Assembly (NCBI GenBank): GCA_025201765.1
Contig: MU623364.1
Coordinates: 247,461 to 311,460 of the forward strand
Source: Daldinia sp. FL1419
Lineage: Eukaryota; Ascomycota; Sordariomycetes; Xylariales; Hypoxylaceae
Direction of reading: 5' to 3'
DNA length: 64,000 bases
Positions 47,225-58,645 of this stretch are shown one piece after another; position 1 is the stretch's first letter; each line of letters starts with the position of its first letter. The position numbers were made by a program, and so were the translations under genes. The notes beneath the pieces were generated by a model. The model had not been told where the DNA came from. It saw only the letters and a program-made list of their open reading frames with translations, and made no database searches.

Positions 47225-48337
47225 ATGGGACCTGAACTTCCCGTTGAACACCGCGCCCTTGTGCTTGAAGCCATCGGTGAAGGCTTCCACCTCAAGACAA
47301 TCCCGACTCCTCAACCTGGATTAGGTAAAGCCATCGTCCGAGTTGCTGCGGCTGGTATTATCTCTTATCATCGCGAGATCTATGGCGGTATTCGCCACTA
47401 CGACTTCCCCAAGCCAATCGTTGGCGGTATCAGCGCCATCGGCCGTATTGTCGCTGTTGGGGCTGATTCGACCGCCCTAAAGCCCGGACAGCTTGTATTT
47501 GTCGACTGCGTAATCCACTCTCGCGATAACCCTGACGACATGTTCCTTACTGCTATACATGAGGGTATGAGTGAAGGTAGTAGGAAGCTGATTCACGATG
47601 TCTGGCGCGATGGGTGTTTCGCCGAGTACGCCCAGGCACCGCTAGAGAACTGCTTCGCTCTCGATGAAAACAGGCTCTGCAACGAATTAGGCTACACAGT
47701 CCCGGATATCTTGTACATCTGTCATATGCTCGTTGGGTTCGGCGGATTCCGGGATATTGATCTGAAGCCTGGCGAGACTGTCGTCATCTGTCAAGCTACT
47801 GGTAGTTATGGTGGCGCGGCCGTTCAGGCTGCTATTGGTCTAGGCACCCGAGTCATTGCTTATGGTCGGAACGAAAAGGAGTTGGCTAGGTTGAAAGAGC
47901 ACGTGTTAAGGGGTACACCAAACGCGAATATCGAGACGGTGAAGATGACTGGAGATGAGAAGGCGGACACGGTTGCGCTGAAGGCATTTGGTGTCGTTGA
48001 TGCTGTCCTTGATTTCACCCCGCCCCACGCGACTAAGTCTCCGCATATTACGAGTGCTGTTCGTTCTCTCCGCCGCGGTGGGCGTGTTAGTTTCATGGGC
48101 TGGAACTCAGTTCCTATGGACCCTATTATTGTGGCCATGAATATCTCCATAAAAGGAAACTTGATGTATACTCGAGACGATATCGTTCTGTTCCTTAAGA
48201 TGTTGGAGAGGGGCTTATTTCCCCGAGGCAAGAACTTCGTGGAAACGAAGACTTTCAAATTAGAGGAATGGAAGGAAGCCCTTGATGTGGCGGCGGAGCA
48301 CACTGGTATTGGAAAGTCCGTGGCTTTTACTCCCTGA
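47225..48337 (+). CDS. Zinc-independent MDR oxidoreductase
   Basis: Intronless, 370 aa. It has the GroES-like N-terminal half (PGLGKAIVRVAAAGI, GGISAIGRIVAVGAD, LKPGQLVFVD) and the Rossmann half (CQATGSYGGAAVQAAIGLGTRVIAYGR), so it belongs to the medium-chain dehydrogenase/reductase superfamily and should use NAD(P)H. The catalytic-zinc Cys/His pair and the four-Cys structural zinc lobe are absent: the stretch after AAAG is IISYHREIYGG. That points to the quinone/enoyl-reductase-like or secondary-metabolism branch rather than true alcohol dehydrogenases. Substrate unknown. It begins about 300 bp from the RIP-decayed retrotransposon yet shows normal codon use and no stops, so RIP does not appear to have leaked into it. 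Confidence 0.82.
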   Translation: MGPELPVEHRALVLEAIGEGFHLKTIPTPQPGLGKAIVRVAAAGIISYHREIYGGIRHYDFPKPIVGGISAIGRIVAVGADSTALKPGQLVFVDCVIHSRDNPDDMFLTAIHEGMSEGSRKLIHDVWRDGCFAEYAQAPLENCFALDENRLCNELGYTVPDILYICHMLVGFGGFRDIDLKPGETVVICQATGSYGGAAVQAAIGLGTRVIAYGRNEKELARLKEHVLRGTPNANIETVKMTGDEKADTVALKAFGVVDAVLDFTPPHATKSPHITSAVRSLRRGGRVSFMGWNSVPMDPIIVAMNISIKGNLMYTRDDIVLFLKMLERGLFPRGKNFVETKTFKLEEWKEALDVAAEHTGIGKSVAFTP

Positions 48338-48406
48338 AAATCTAGTTACTTAAGGTATATAGGAGCTTCTTGGAGAACCGGAGGAATTGTCAGGGCTCTA
48401 GCCTGT

Positions 48407-48443
48407 GCTACATATAGAACAAAGAACTCGTTCTATATGTAGC
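48407..48443. repeat. Perfect 14-bp inverted repeat, 70 bp after the oxidoreductase stop
   Basis: GCTACATATAGAAC and GTTCTATATGTAGC around a 9-nt loop. It would form a stem in the 3' UTR or mark a small element; it is followed closely by the dispersed repeat at 48469. Confidence 0.8.
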
Positions 48444-48468
48444 TGCCCTTAGCCATAGTTGTAGATAG

Positions 48469-48520
48469 GTTCCTCGCGGAACAACGAAGTTGTTTCCTTG
48501 CTTCTTGGTCCGCCTCGTGA
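48469..48520 (-). repeat. Dispersed repeat, inverted partner of 38812-38863
   Basis: 43 of 52 positions match the reverse complement of 38812-38863, mostly differing by transitions. The core GGAACAACGAAGTTGTTTCC is itself nearly palindromic. The 10-bp terminal repeats of the first copy are not clear here. Confidence 0.65.
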
Positions 48521-49875
48521 CAGGAATAGGTAAATTGATAGTTCGCTAGATAGGCATATCACTGAATCATATAAACGCGCCTCGCCCACTTATGGCTAGG
48601 TATACATAACTATTGTCCATATGAACGGATCTATTCAAAAATCGCGCCTAATAATGTGTGTTTTGATAGGGCATAATTAAAGTGAGCCATTAGTTATTAG
48701 TTAAAAGCGACATCTAAGCGGGTAGGGGTTACGTGAAGTATGAATATCTGGTTATTCGAAAGCGTAAGGTTTAATCTCGATCATATTCCGTATAATATAG
48801 GTAGACCCGAGATCTCGCATCTGTAGTGTAGCTGAGGGTGATAGGGGCACACATATATTATTAACTACTAGCACACCACCTGGCGAACCCGAGCTCTTAC
48901 GGGGATAACTACCACTTACGATACCGATTTGAAGCTGGTAGTTATACGTCGATGATATGGTCATAGACCTTAAGAGTGGGAATGAGGTCTATTTGGTACA
49001 TAGGTAGGTAGAGTTTACAGTATTGAAACCTGCTGTACAACGCCACCGACCGGAATTCGTGGGCATGATCTGTTCGATAACCCTAGAATATTCCTATATG
49101 CAGGCTAGTATATGATAGTCTTTGGGCTGACATTGACCCTTATATTCTCACCCTACTGTGACAATGTCCTATTTACAAGCTGGTGGACCCGGAGTTGAGG
49201 CCCATCGCCACCGAAAGACCAGTAAGAATTGAAATATACACATCTCCACTCTGTACGAGTAAACCGAGGGAGGCCTCAGAATTGCCTCTTCGTCGCTTTC
49301 ATCGCTCTTGGCATAGACAACTATGCTTACAGCTGAAAGCCGAAAGCAAAAGACGTGGCAGTAACACAGACCCTATCGCGAATTTTAAGCCCCTCCACCA
49401 CGTAGTGCACAATTTATATAAAAGTCGTGATTCGCGAGTTTTGTGCCTCAGAAATTATCTCCCCCCGTGCGGATCGTCGTTAGGTCATCGAATAGTTAAA
49501 GAATCTGGTCGTAAGACCAACCTTGTTTCGATTTTATCTTCTTCGCATATTGACAGCGTTATCGTGAGCGCTATACTTAGGCCTCGTGTTGGCCGACAGC
49601 AATGCATAACTGTGCAATGAGGAATGTAGCTGTTTATATCGCATCGTGAGTCGTTCAACGTGTATCTCGGGACCGTCATACAGCCTCGTTGCGTTGTATA
49701 AGCAGGCCGTGATAATCAGCTTTTTGATGTCTACACTCGATATCAAAATCGATATATTTCCCAGCAAGATGGAATTGAGAACGAAACTAGCACAAGGAGA
49801 AAGACCAGCGACATAGTTGTTGTTAATTTTCCATAGTGACGCTTGTTAAAAGTATTTCTAAAAGCTACCGCTACC

Positions 49876-50986
49876 ATGAAGTTCTTCCGACTTGGTCTTG
49901 TCGCCTCTAGCGTTGGACTCCCGTTTGCGCTTGGGGAGATCCGCCGCGATCTTAACAAAAGGAATGTTGAGATAGCTCAAATCGATCACGACAGTCGCAT
50001 CGACCACAGGACCCAGGAGATTCTCTTCAAAGAGGCCAACTCTGATTTCGAGGATGTCTTTCGGTGTGTCAAAGGCACCGGAAAGCGCCTTACATTTGAT
50101 GCGGATCAGGAGTTTGTGGCTTGCTGCACACCGGGCCAGAGGCTACTTGGAAGCCCTGAAACTGCATTTGACTGTTGCGCCGACGGCCAAGATTTAGTTG
50201 GAAGCGACCAGATCGGCTACAGATGCTGCCCGATAGGCCAGTCTTTTGACGGCATTAGATGTGGCTGGATTTGTGGTAATGGAAAGGTTATGGTGGATGG
50301 CCAGTGTGTCTGTCCACTTGGAACGGCTGCGACAGCGGACGGTGGCTGTAGGGGGCCGATAGGTTGCGATTCTGGCATCACTACCGGTAAGTTAAGATCC
50401 AAAATTCCCTTCTTGATTACGTCCCTGAAATACTAACGTCTCGATAGGAAAATGTTATGTCTTCAGAATGGAAAACGGATATACCCTCGGTTATGACAGC
50501 GGACAATTATACTATAGCGCAGCCGATCACTCGAACCAACATCGTCTCGGTCGTTTCAAGATCTGCGGCAACGAAGCCTGCACTATCGGCCGCAGCGTGA
50601 ACCCTAACGACCCCGTACATATCAAAGATATTCAAGGTACCGCAGTCCAGAGCTCGGAACTTCAAGGGAGCCAGTGGCTGAACGGAGCCTCAGACGGAAA
50701 TCATATCGGACGAACACCCCTATTTAGTGAATCCGGTATCTTCACGCTTACGAAGTGGTCGTGCGGCAAATATTGTCTTGGAGGCTTCGGAAAGGGAATA
50801 AGCTACACATATCCTAGCGAAACACCCTCGATCACGTTTACCCTGGATAGACAGGCTTGTACGCCTATCGAGATTATCGAAGTACCTTGCGATATCCATA
50901 GAGTTGAGAATAACTGCATGTGGGAGAAGGTGCCCGGAAGTTGTGGACCAGGAGACAGTCGCAGTTGTCATTGTTCCAAGTCTTAG
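49876..50986 (+). CDS. Secreted cysteine-rich protein, unknown family
   Basis: Exons 49876-50386 and 50448-50986; 61-nt intron (GTAAGT donor, ACTAACG branch, GATAG acceptor); 349 aa. The first 20 residues (MKFFRLGLVASSVGLPFALG) are a likely signal peptide, followed by KR-type sites around RDLNKR. Residues 65-165 hold repeated CC units about 17-23 residues apart (ACCTPGQRLLG, DCCADGQDLVG, RCCPIGQSFDG), then CGNGKVMVDGQCVCPLG. The second exon is a distinct domain with HRLGRFKICGNEAC, GIFTLTKWSCGKYCLGG, FTLDRQACTP and a C-terminal cluster of Cys. Repeated CC-GQ units occur in fungal surface and chitin-associated proteins, but I do not recognise the C-terminal domain. An extracellular role is likely; function is unknown. 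Confidence 0.75.
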
Positions 50987-53577
50987 AAGCTTTACTCTGA
51001 GTGTAAATAGGGCATTTACTTGATATTTGGTTATGGCATATTGATGGTGTATGGCTGGAATTCGGTTTATTTGTTTCTTGGATTTGGGTATCTATCTTTC
51101 GGGTGTTTTTATTTAGACGTCTGGCATCTTTTACTTTGTTCAATAAGCATTACACAGGAAGCAAAGCTGAGGAGTCGTTTTATACCTAGCGTGAAGACTT
51201 AGCAAGAAGCAGGTTATATAACAATGATATTCAGCAATATTTGGCATTACCACATCACGAATATTGAGACGCTAGGTTAGAATCCTGCTATAGAAAATAG
51301 TGACCAACTAGGCATTTCCACTTGATTAGTATTAGCTTAAGCTATAACGTGTATTAACTTTAGGTTGGCGAAATCGAAGCAAGCTGCGTATGGCGTCAGA
51401 ACGGTTTTTAGTATATATTCATTTTCGTCCAGTTTCTTGCCCACTAATGAAGCCTCTTACGTCAAGGTCTTGATGACTTTGAAGTGTATTTTCAATAGTG
51501 AATCACGACATGACATTGACTAGTCTGTTTAGCCCGACCCTATTTATATTCTAATTTCTACTATTAGACTGTATATCATGGCCACACCACACTGGATCCT
51601 CCGACATCGTTATCGAATATATTTTGTAACGATGGTGATATACCAGCCGATCAGTATTGTTGTTTGAACCTGGTTTGACCTAAAGCTAGTAAATGCAATG
51701 ATGCCCTATGGGAGTGGCGATGGAAATACACATCGTGCCTAAAGAGTAACGACAGGGAGATTTGTATCGAATGGTATTTTTCATTGGCTCATAAGCTTCC
51801 CTCCTATGGAATGCTTACATTATAGGGCAGAGGTATAAGTCTTGAAGACTTACTAGTAACTAAGTAACCCGTCTGAAAGAGGTAACGTTACGTCAAAGCA
51901 GGTGAACGACACTGGTGCCATACGTCGAGCGTCAATATGAGGTTTCTTTTTTATTTGAACTGTTTTTACCCTCCTATGCTTTCATTGCCTTGAGATGTTT
52001 TCTAATCAATAATAGGATACCTATGCAAATACCTGGTATGGTCCACTTGGATTTCTTGATACTTGGTGCCAAGCCGATAATTGGCGACTATTCTCGATAT
52101 ATGGTAAAACTTTCACGATTACAGGTCTTAGGTACGTTAGGCCGCCGAGGAAGTTATGATCTAAATTGTTTTGAGGGCGACCCGCTGGGAAATCTCTTGG
52201 GGGTCATTCGGTAGGGTTGATGTCTCCGTGGGACTGGCAATACGAACGGGAACTAGGATGGGACCCAGATGAGTATGGGGGCGTCGTAGCAAACGCAGGT
52301 ACTATGCAATACAGGAGGAGATATTATAGGGTAACTGAACTGTTTGTTTGTTCGACTGATGTCGTTTGTCCGATGTCGTACTGGATAACCCCTCGCTAGG
52401 GATATGTTATGGGATGGTTTTCCCACTGACAGCTAATGAGATGATTGATTATTGAGATAGTTATAAGAGGAGTTACTTAGTTATAGTTTACCTTAGTTAT
52501 AGTTACCTAGTTACTTACTTACTTAGTTATTAGATCTTTTTGGGCTTTTCCTCGGTAAGGACTCAGCTCGCTGTATTCCTTACTCTATTTCCTTATGCGT
52601 ACGTGCGCTTGCTTCAGCTTGTGTAAGTCTAGGCCATACACGTTTAGAGCGAACACACCGGTGGAGGCCAAGATCTGGATCCAAACTGTTGGAAAAGTTG
52701 GAATGCCCAACGAAGTGACGATGCTGGTTCTAGAAGTTTGGGGGTCTAATGTAGTTAGTATACGTATGTCATTGTATGGTTGTTATGGTTATTATACCTC
52801 ACCTGGTATTTCTATTAGTTAGATTGGTATTTAAATCGAGGCTGAGAGCTGGGATCTTAGCCAACCCTTAAACTCGTGGCGCCATAAATGGAAACTAGGG
52901 TCGGTATAAAATATGATGGTACGTACCTAATTTAGGCTTTGGCTGGGTTCTGGTAGCCTGTAGGCAGGTACTAACTATGTGGGTTAGCAGGTTAGTTACC
53001 TGTGTAGGAGGTAGATATTTGGTATATATCTGGTAGGACAATCCTCATAATCCCTGTTGCAAGGGGTCGCACATCATCGGAGACCCACATCTCGCCATCT
53101 ACAAGACTTCTCGTTCGTCCAACCGTAGACGTATTTTATCTTCACCAAGATAATATTTGATAATATTTGATAATACTTGATAATACACGATAATACACGA
53201 TAATACATTACACAAGTTAAAGTAAATCCTAATTGCACAATGTCCCTCCCTCGGTGCGCGATCCAGAATCGTCAATCTTGGTCCGGGGGGTCATCCATCT
53301 TCTCGGTCCTTTCCAACCTGCAGATATTCCCGTTGTCGATTGTCGATTATATTAAATACGACCGCATCATGCAGTCACTTTCGTCTCCCTAGCGAGCACG
53401 TCGATGGAACATGCTCTAGGTTCGACTATATTGCACTATCTATCTCAAAGTTGACTGTGCTGCTTTGTTATGCTGTAATCCTACCGAACTATAGCACAGC
53501 TCTACACTAAGAACCTCCAAGGGGCGTGCCCCAAAGCAACCTTCGGGTTCATATTTGGTATCGTATGAGATTGAAAC
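50987..53577. other. Gene-poor stretch with low-complexity repeats
   Basis: About 2.6 kb without a supported gene. ACTTAGTTAT-type repeats near 52477-52530 and the GATAATA array at 53149. The last ~350 bp should include the sulfate permease promoter. Confidence 0.5.
53149..53208. repeat. 10-bp tandem array, six units
   Basis: GATAATATTT, GATAATATTT, GATAATACTT, GATAATACAC twice and a final partial unit. Includes GATA words, the core of nitrogen-type GATA-factor sites, upstream of the sulfate permease; relevance unknown. Confidence 0.85.
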
Positions 53578-56268
53578 ATGTCTTCTGCTTTGACCAAAGT
53601 AGGCCATGGCCTCGCCTGGTTCTTTAACTTGAACCTTGACCCCTACGGACAACGTGAGGCTGAGCGTACCGATTCAAGAGACGCGTCTCAGTCTCACCCC
53701 AACGTCGAACCCTACGACGAAAAGGACCCGACCGCGGTCGACTGGCTCGTCAGTGTCACACCAACGCCACGAGGCATCTTCCAATATTTCTACCGTCTAT
53801 TCCCGTTCCTTCACTGGATTACTAGATACAATCTGACATGGTTCATCGGCGATCTGATCGCGGGTAAGCTCAGATCTAACCCCTCTGCCGCCGCACGGGC
53901 AATACTGACATAACCCGGCTATAGGTATCACCGTCGGTGCCGTGGTCGTACCTCAAGGTATGGCTTACGCATTGCTTGCGGAGCTCGAGCCTCAGTATGG
54001 CTTATACTCGTCCTTCATGGGTGTCCTTATCTATTGGTTCTTCGCAACTTCTAAGGACATCACCATCGGAGTATGTTATTACTTTTATTACCTATTTTCC
54101 CTAGATCTTCGTATTGAAGAAGATGTTCCATACTGACCCTTCTCGAAGCCCGTCGCGGTTATGTCGACTGTTACTGGTGGAATTGTTAATAGAGCAGAGC
54201 AATCCATCCCCGATGTCCCGGGTCATGTTGTGGCGTCTGCCCTTGCCGTCATTGTTGGCGGTATCGTGTGCTTCCTAGGCCTGGCACGACTTGGTTGGAT
54301 CGTTGATTTCATCCCTCTTCCATCGATTGCCGCTTTCATGACTGGATCCGGAATCAACATCGCGGTTGGACAGGTACCCACAATGATGGGTATGAACACG
54401 AAAAAGAAGCGATTCTCGACACGAGACGCCACTTATCTGGTTATTATTAACACTTTGAAAAACCTCAAATACACCACCATCGACGCCGCCATGGGGCTTA
54501 CGGCACTGCTTATGCTGTATATTATTAGGGGTACCTGCACCTATCTGGCCAAGAAATATCCTCAACGAGAGAAGACACTCTTCTTCGTTTCCACTCTTCG
54601 GACTGCTTTTGTTATATTATTGTATACTGGGATTAGTGCTGGTGTCAATCTTCACCGTCGTACCAATCCCCTCTTCAGTGTTCTTGGCGAAGTTCCCCGA
54701 GGTAAGAATATCCTTGAACTGCTTTATCACCCAGTATATGGCTAACTGTTATACCTAGGATTTCAACATGCTGCGGTGCCCAATCTCGATCCCAAGATCC
54801 TTTCCTTCTTTACCTCTGAGCTCCCTGCTGCCGTCATCGTTGTCTTGATTGAACACATCTCTATCTCGAAGTCATTTGGCCGTGTCAACAACTACGTCAT
54901 CGACCCCTCCCAGGAATTGGTTGCTATCGGTGTTAGTAACCTTCTGGGACCCTTCCTTGGCGCGTATCCGGCTACTGGATCGTTTTCCCGCACTGCTATC
55001 AAGGCGAAATCCGGTGTGCGTACACCATTTGCTGGTGTAATTACCGCTATTGTGGTGTTACTTGCGCTTTACGCGCTGACGGCTCTCTTTTGGTATATCC
55101 CTCAGGCGTCCTTAGCCGCTGTTATCATCCACGCAGTATTGGACGTTGTATCACCACCAAACGTCGTATACCAATTCTGGAGGATATCGCCTTTGGAGGT
55201 TATTATCTTCTTGGCGGGTGTCTTGGTTACTATTTTCGACAGCATTGAGGATGGAATTTACACTACAGTTTGTGTTTCCTTTGCTGTCTTTATTTTCCGT
55301 TTGTTCCAGGCAAAGGGGCGATTCCTTGGTATTACTACTGTCCGCACTATCGGAGATATGAAATCCAGCAGACGCACTAGTGACGACCGGTCCTCGTCAC
55401 AGGATCAAAAGGCTCCCTTGAACTCTAGAGGTGGCCGCATTTCAAGCGAGCGTAACCTATTTATCCCCATCAACCACGAAGATGGCTCGAACCCTCGCGT
55501 CCCAGTCAGCCATCCTTACCCTGGCGTGTTCATCTACCAGTTCTCCGAGCTATTTAACTACCCAAACGCGACTCGTTTCTTAGATGGGCTTACGGCGGGA
55601 ATATTTAAAGCTACACGAAGGACTGATCCAGAGTCTCTTGGAAAGTTAGGAGTGAGTTTAATAATTTTAAGCCAAATTTTACGTTGCTAATCCCATACTA
55701 GGACCGTCCCTGGAATGACCCTGGTCCTCGTAAGGGTAAGGTCCTCCTCGACGATACATCAGAGCGACCTACTCTGAGGGCGATAATTCTGGATTGCTCC
55801 GCTGTTAACAACGTAGATGTGACTTCTGTCCAGGCCTTGATTGACGTGCGCAATCAACTGGATAGGTATACCCAACCCGAGACAGTCGAGTGGCATTTTG
55901 CCAATGTTAGGAACCCCTGGACTCGCCGCGCCTTTGTTGCCGCTGGTTTCGGGTTCTTACAACCCAAGGGTGACGTCGAAGCCGGTCGTCGTTGGAAATC
56001 AATCTTCAGCGTCGCGGATCTAGCAGATACCTCATCACCACTATCTATTGAAGGTCATTTAGGCGAAAAGGGTGCGATCGAAAAGCGCGCAAGCCACGGT
56101 GATGAAGAAATTGGCGTGCAGCCATCTTCCATCAATGGAGACGAGAGTTCGACTCGCCAAGTGCCTGTATATGGTCTCAATCGACCATTCTTCCACGCAG
56201 ACGTACAAGAGGCTCTTGACGCGGCGTTGGAGAATATCGAATACCGCCCCCCTATCTTTAAGACCTAA
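53578..56268 (+). CDS. Sulfate permease, SulP family with STAS domain
   Basis: Five exons: 53578-53863, 53925-54070, 54149-54701, 54759-55651, 55702-56268; introns of 61, 78, 57 and 50 nt; 814 aa. It imports sulfate across the plasma membrane. The membrane domain (about residues 70-560) has the SulP signature near its start (VVPQGMAYALLAELEPQYGLYSSFMG), SSF/PVAVMSTVTGG, then EHISISKSFGRVNNYVIDPSQELVAIG and TGSFSRTAI. A Ser/Arg-rich loop (SSRRTSDDRSSSQDQ) follows, and the C-terminal STAS domain is split by the last intron (ILDCSAVNNVDVTSVQALIDV). All joints lie in conserved blocks. It is convergent with the sugar transporter. Sulfur-starvation control (Cys3/MetR type) is usual in fungi, but I did not find a clear site. 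Confidence 0.93.
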
Positions 56269-56704
56269 CTATTGGTGTAAGAAAGCAATGCTATACAAGA
56301 TATGAACCTATATACCCCTGGCAGACCTCTCCCCTGCTATTATTCACCTACTTCATGACCGATAGCGTCATGATGGGTCGAGCGGTGGGAAGGAAATCAT
56401 TTGATGCCTGATTTTGTACGATAGTTCTGCTTTTTGGATCCTGATGTAAACTTCCTATATGCGTTAGAGAAAGACCTGTCTGTTAAAAAAAACTTAACAG
56501 AGATGAAATAAATGTTAATCAATTATAATGCAATATTTTGCGTACCTACCCAAGACTCACTGTTAGAGCACCAATGTTTGATACGAGTGGATTGCATCGA
56601 TTCTTATGGAATCACTAGTAGAATGGACATGCGATAGATTTCTCAAAACTGTCTCCGGTTATCCAGTCATTCGCGAACTAAACTAAAACATATACTCTTC
56701 GTCG
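56269..56704. other. Convergent 3' region of two transporters
   Basis: No gene or clear repeat. Confidence 0.5.
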
Positions 56705-58645
56705 TTACACTTCGTCGTGCTCGCCCTTCTTTAATTCGATCTCTTTAACATCAACGGTCGCGGCTTCGGCAGCGGCGCGGAATGTCTTAGACCGCTTCCC
56801 AAGGACGATCCAGGGGGCATCCGGAGCAAAAACTACGGTGCTCATCTGCTCGAGGGGTACGCGTTTGGTCTCGGGTAATACGAGCCAGAAGAATAGTGCG
56901 TTTGTGGCGTTGCACACGGCGAATAGGATGAAGTATTTCCAGCCGACGGCGTCGATGGCTACGCTAGTAACTTGGCCGATTAAGGTGTTGAAGGCGAAAC
57001 TTGTCATAGTTGCGAGGGATACACCCTTTGAGCGGGTATGCGTGTCAAAGATCTCGGCAGGAATGATCCTAAGACGAGGTTAGTTTCGAGTCAGAGAATT
57101 CAAAAGGGGAAAGGGGCTTACCAGGAGAGCGGACCGCAGGCGAAGGAGAAGGATATATTATACAGCCAAGTACTATATCGCACCGTTAGTAACCTCTTCA
57201 CACTGACGACGGATGAACTGCAGAGCAGTTTACTTACACGATAATGAAGCCCCAACCAGCAGTGCCCCCAGAACCAGTGTCCGGCGGGAACTTGGCAAGC
57301 AGGATAGTGACGATGATGAACATAAGACAATTCACCAGATTACCAGCGATAATCGTTGGCCGACGACCAAACTTGTCAATGAGAAGCATACATAGAGCTT
57401 GCGCGATCAGAGCTAGGATACTGTTGATGGCTTGGTACTTGAGGGCGTCGTCGGCAGATATGCCAATTTGTGCGAAGATCGAAACGGAGAAGTACTGGAT
57501 TGCAGATACACCCGTCATCTGAGTCGCGGCTTGGATAGAGCAGGCAAGGAAAAGGCGGCGGAACGCAGAACTGTGTGATTGTGCGTTAGTTACATGGCTC
57601 AGCTAGTTATAGCACACACATTTCAATCATGAAATACGTACGGATTCGTGAAGAGCTCCATATAACTCTTAGCCTCATGCTCATGCTCGAAGCTAATCGT
57701 CTCCTGAATCTGGGCAAACTCCGCCTGTACCCAGGAGTTGTTCACATCGCCATTAGCGTGTAACTTTGCCAAAGTACGTAGGCCTTCTTCGGCACGATCG
57801 TGGTCGACGAGCCAGCGCGGACTCTCGGGGAATAGCAGGATCAAACAAGCCAAAACCAATGCAGGTAGATTTTGAATACCGAGCGGAATACGCCATTGTC
57901 CGTCGTTACTTAGGTTGATGAAGCAGCCCCAGGAGATCCAGCCGGCGAGAAAGGCACCAATGCCTAGCATGAACTGTTGGAGGCCGGTGACTCGGCCGCG
58001 AATGGAGGGGTGGGCGATTTCGCTTTGGTAAACGGCTAGAGGGAATAGTTGGTATACGAAACTTCAGCATCTTCCATTGTAGGGAAACTCACTATCTCAA
58101 GTTGTTAGCATATGCTGTTCCCGAAGACACCAAAGAAAAGGAGGGCTTACCGAATAATCATAGTCAAAAATCCAACACCTAAGCCGGCAATTGCTCGTCC
58201 ACCGTATAAATAGTTTATCGTCTGCGCAGCAGTCTGGATCGATCCACCAAGGAGGAAGATGAGAGCGCCAAGCATGATCGTCAGTCTCCGGCCAAGCATA
58301 TCACCCGCCGGTCCTGCGAACATGGCACCGAAAAAGGCACCTCCGGTGAACAGAGAGACGACCGCTCCACTGAAGTCGTATAGTTAGATTCCATCTTGAG
58401 GGAGATCCAAAGAGGAACAATGGGAACGGTAGACTAACTCTTGAGCTGCGTTTGATTTGAACAGCTCGGCGTACGAAGTGCTTCCTACTACGCCTGCAAT
58501 GACGCCTAGATCGTAGCCGAAGAGCACCGATCCCATCGAGGCGAAGACGCCGACGAGGAACTACCACACCAAGACGATAAGACATTGTTTCCGTTGTGTC
58601 AGTTGGACTCGAGAATACACGTACCTGGTAAGTATGAGGCTTCAT
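56705..58645 (-). CDS. MFS sugar transporter with a twin intron
   Basis: Seven exons: 58645-58625, 58560-58439, 58369-58152, 58035-57642, 57570-57238, 57172-57122, 57068-56705; total 500 aa. A proton-coupled sugar porter of the plasma membrane with twelve expected helices. Motifs: GSVLFGYDLGVIAG, DMLGRR, IIPVYQSEIAHPSIRGRVTG, LFPESPRWL, MTGVSAIQYFS, KFGRRPTI, NISFSFACGPLSW joined to IIPAEIFDTHTRSKG, and VLPETKRVPLEQM. Introns are 64, 69, 116, 71, 65 and 53 nt. The 116-nt intron between exons 3 and 4 is best read as two nested introns (separate entry); only that gives the conserved IIPVYQSE. Substrate is not determinable. A cluster of CreA-like sites lies upstream, so glucose repression is plausible. 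Confidence 0.9.
58036..58151 (-). other. Candidate spliceosomal twin intron (stwintron, D1,2 type)
   Basis: Minus strand, exon 3 ends ATT ATT C (58152). The next G (58151) is the first base of an external intron whose remaining donor bases TGAGT resume at 58091. Between them sits a complete internal intron 58150-58092 (59 nt: GTAAGC donor, TGCTAAC branch, ATAG acceptor). Removing it creates GTGAGT, and the external intron (57 nt) then ends at CTCTAG (58036). The product joins C to CC (Pro) and reads IIPVYQSE. No single GT-AG removal of the region gives this reading. Confidence 0.8.

Larger units (their letters stand above)
48338..49875. other. Intergenic between oxidoreductase and secreted protein
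   Basis: No gene supported. Contains a 14-bp perfect hairpin and the second copy of the 52-bp dispersed repeat (separate entries). The plus frame 49183-49620 starts at a non-ATG codon and has no domain. Confidence 0.5.
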
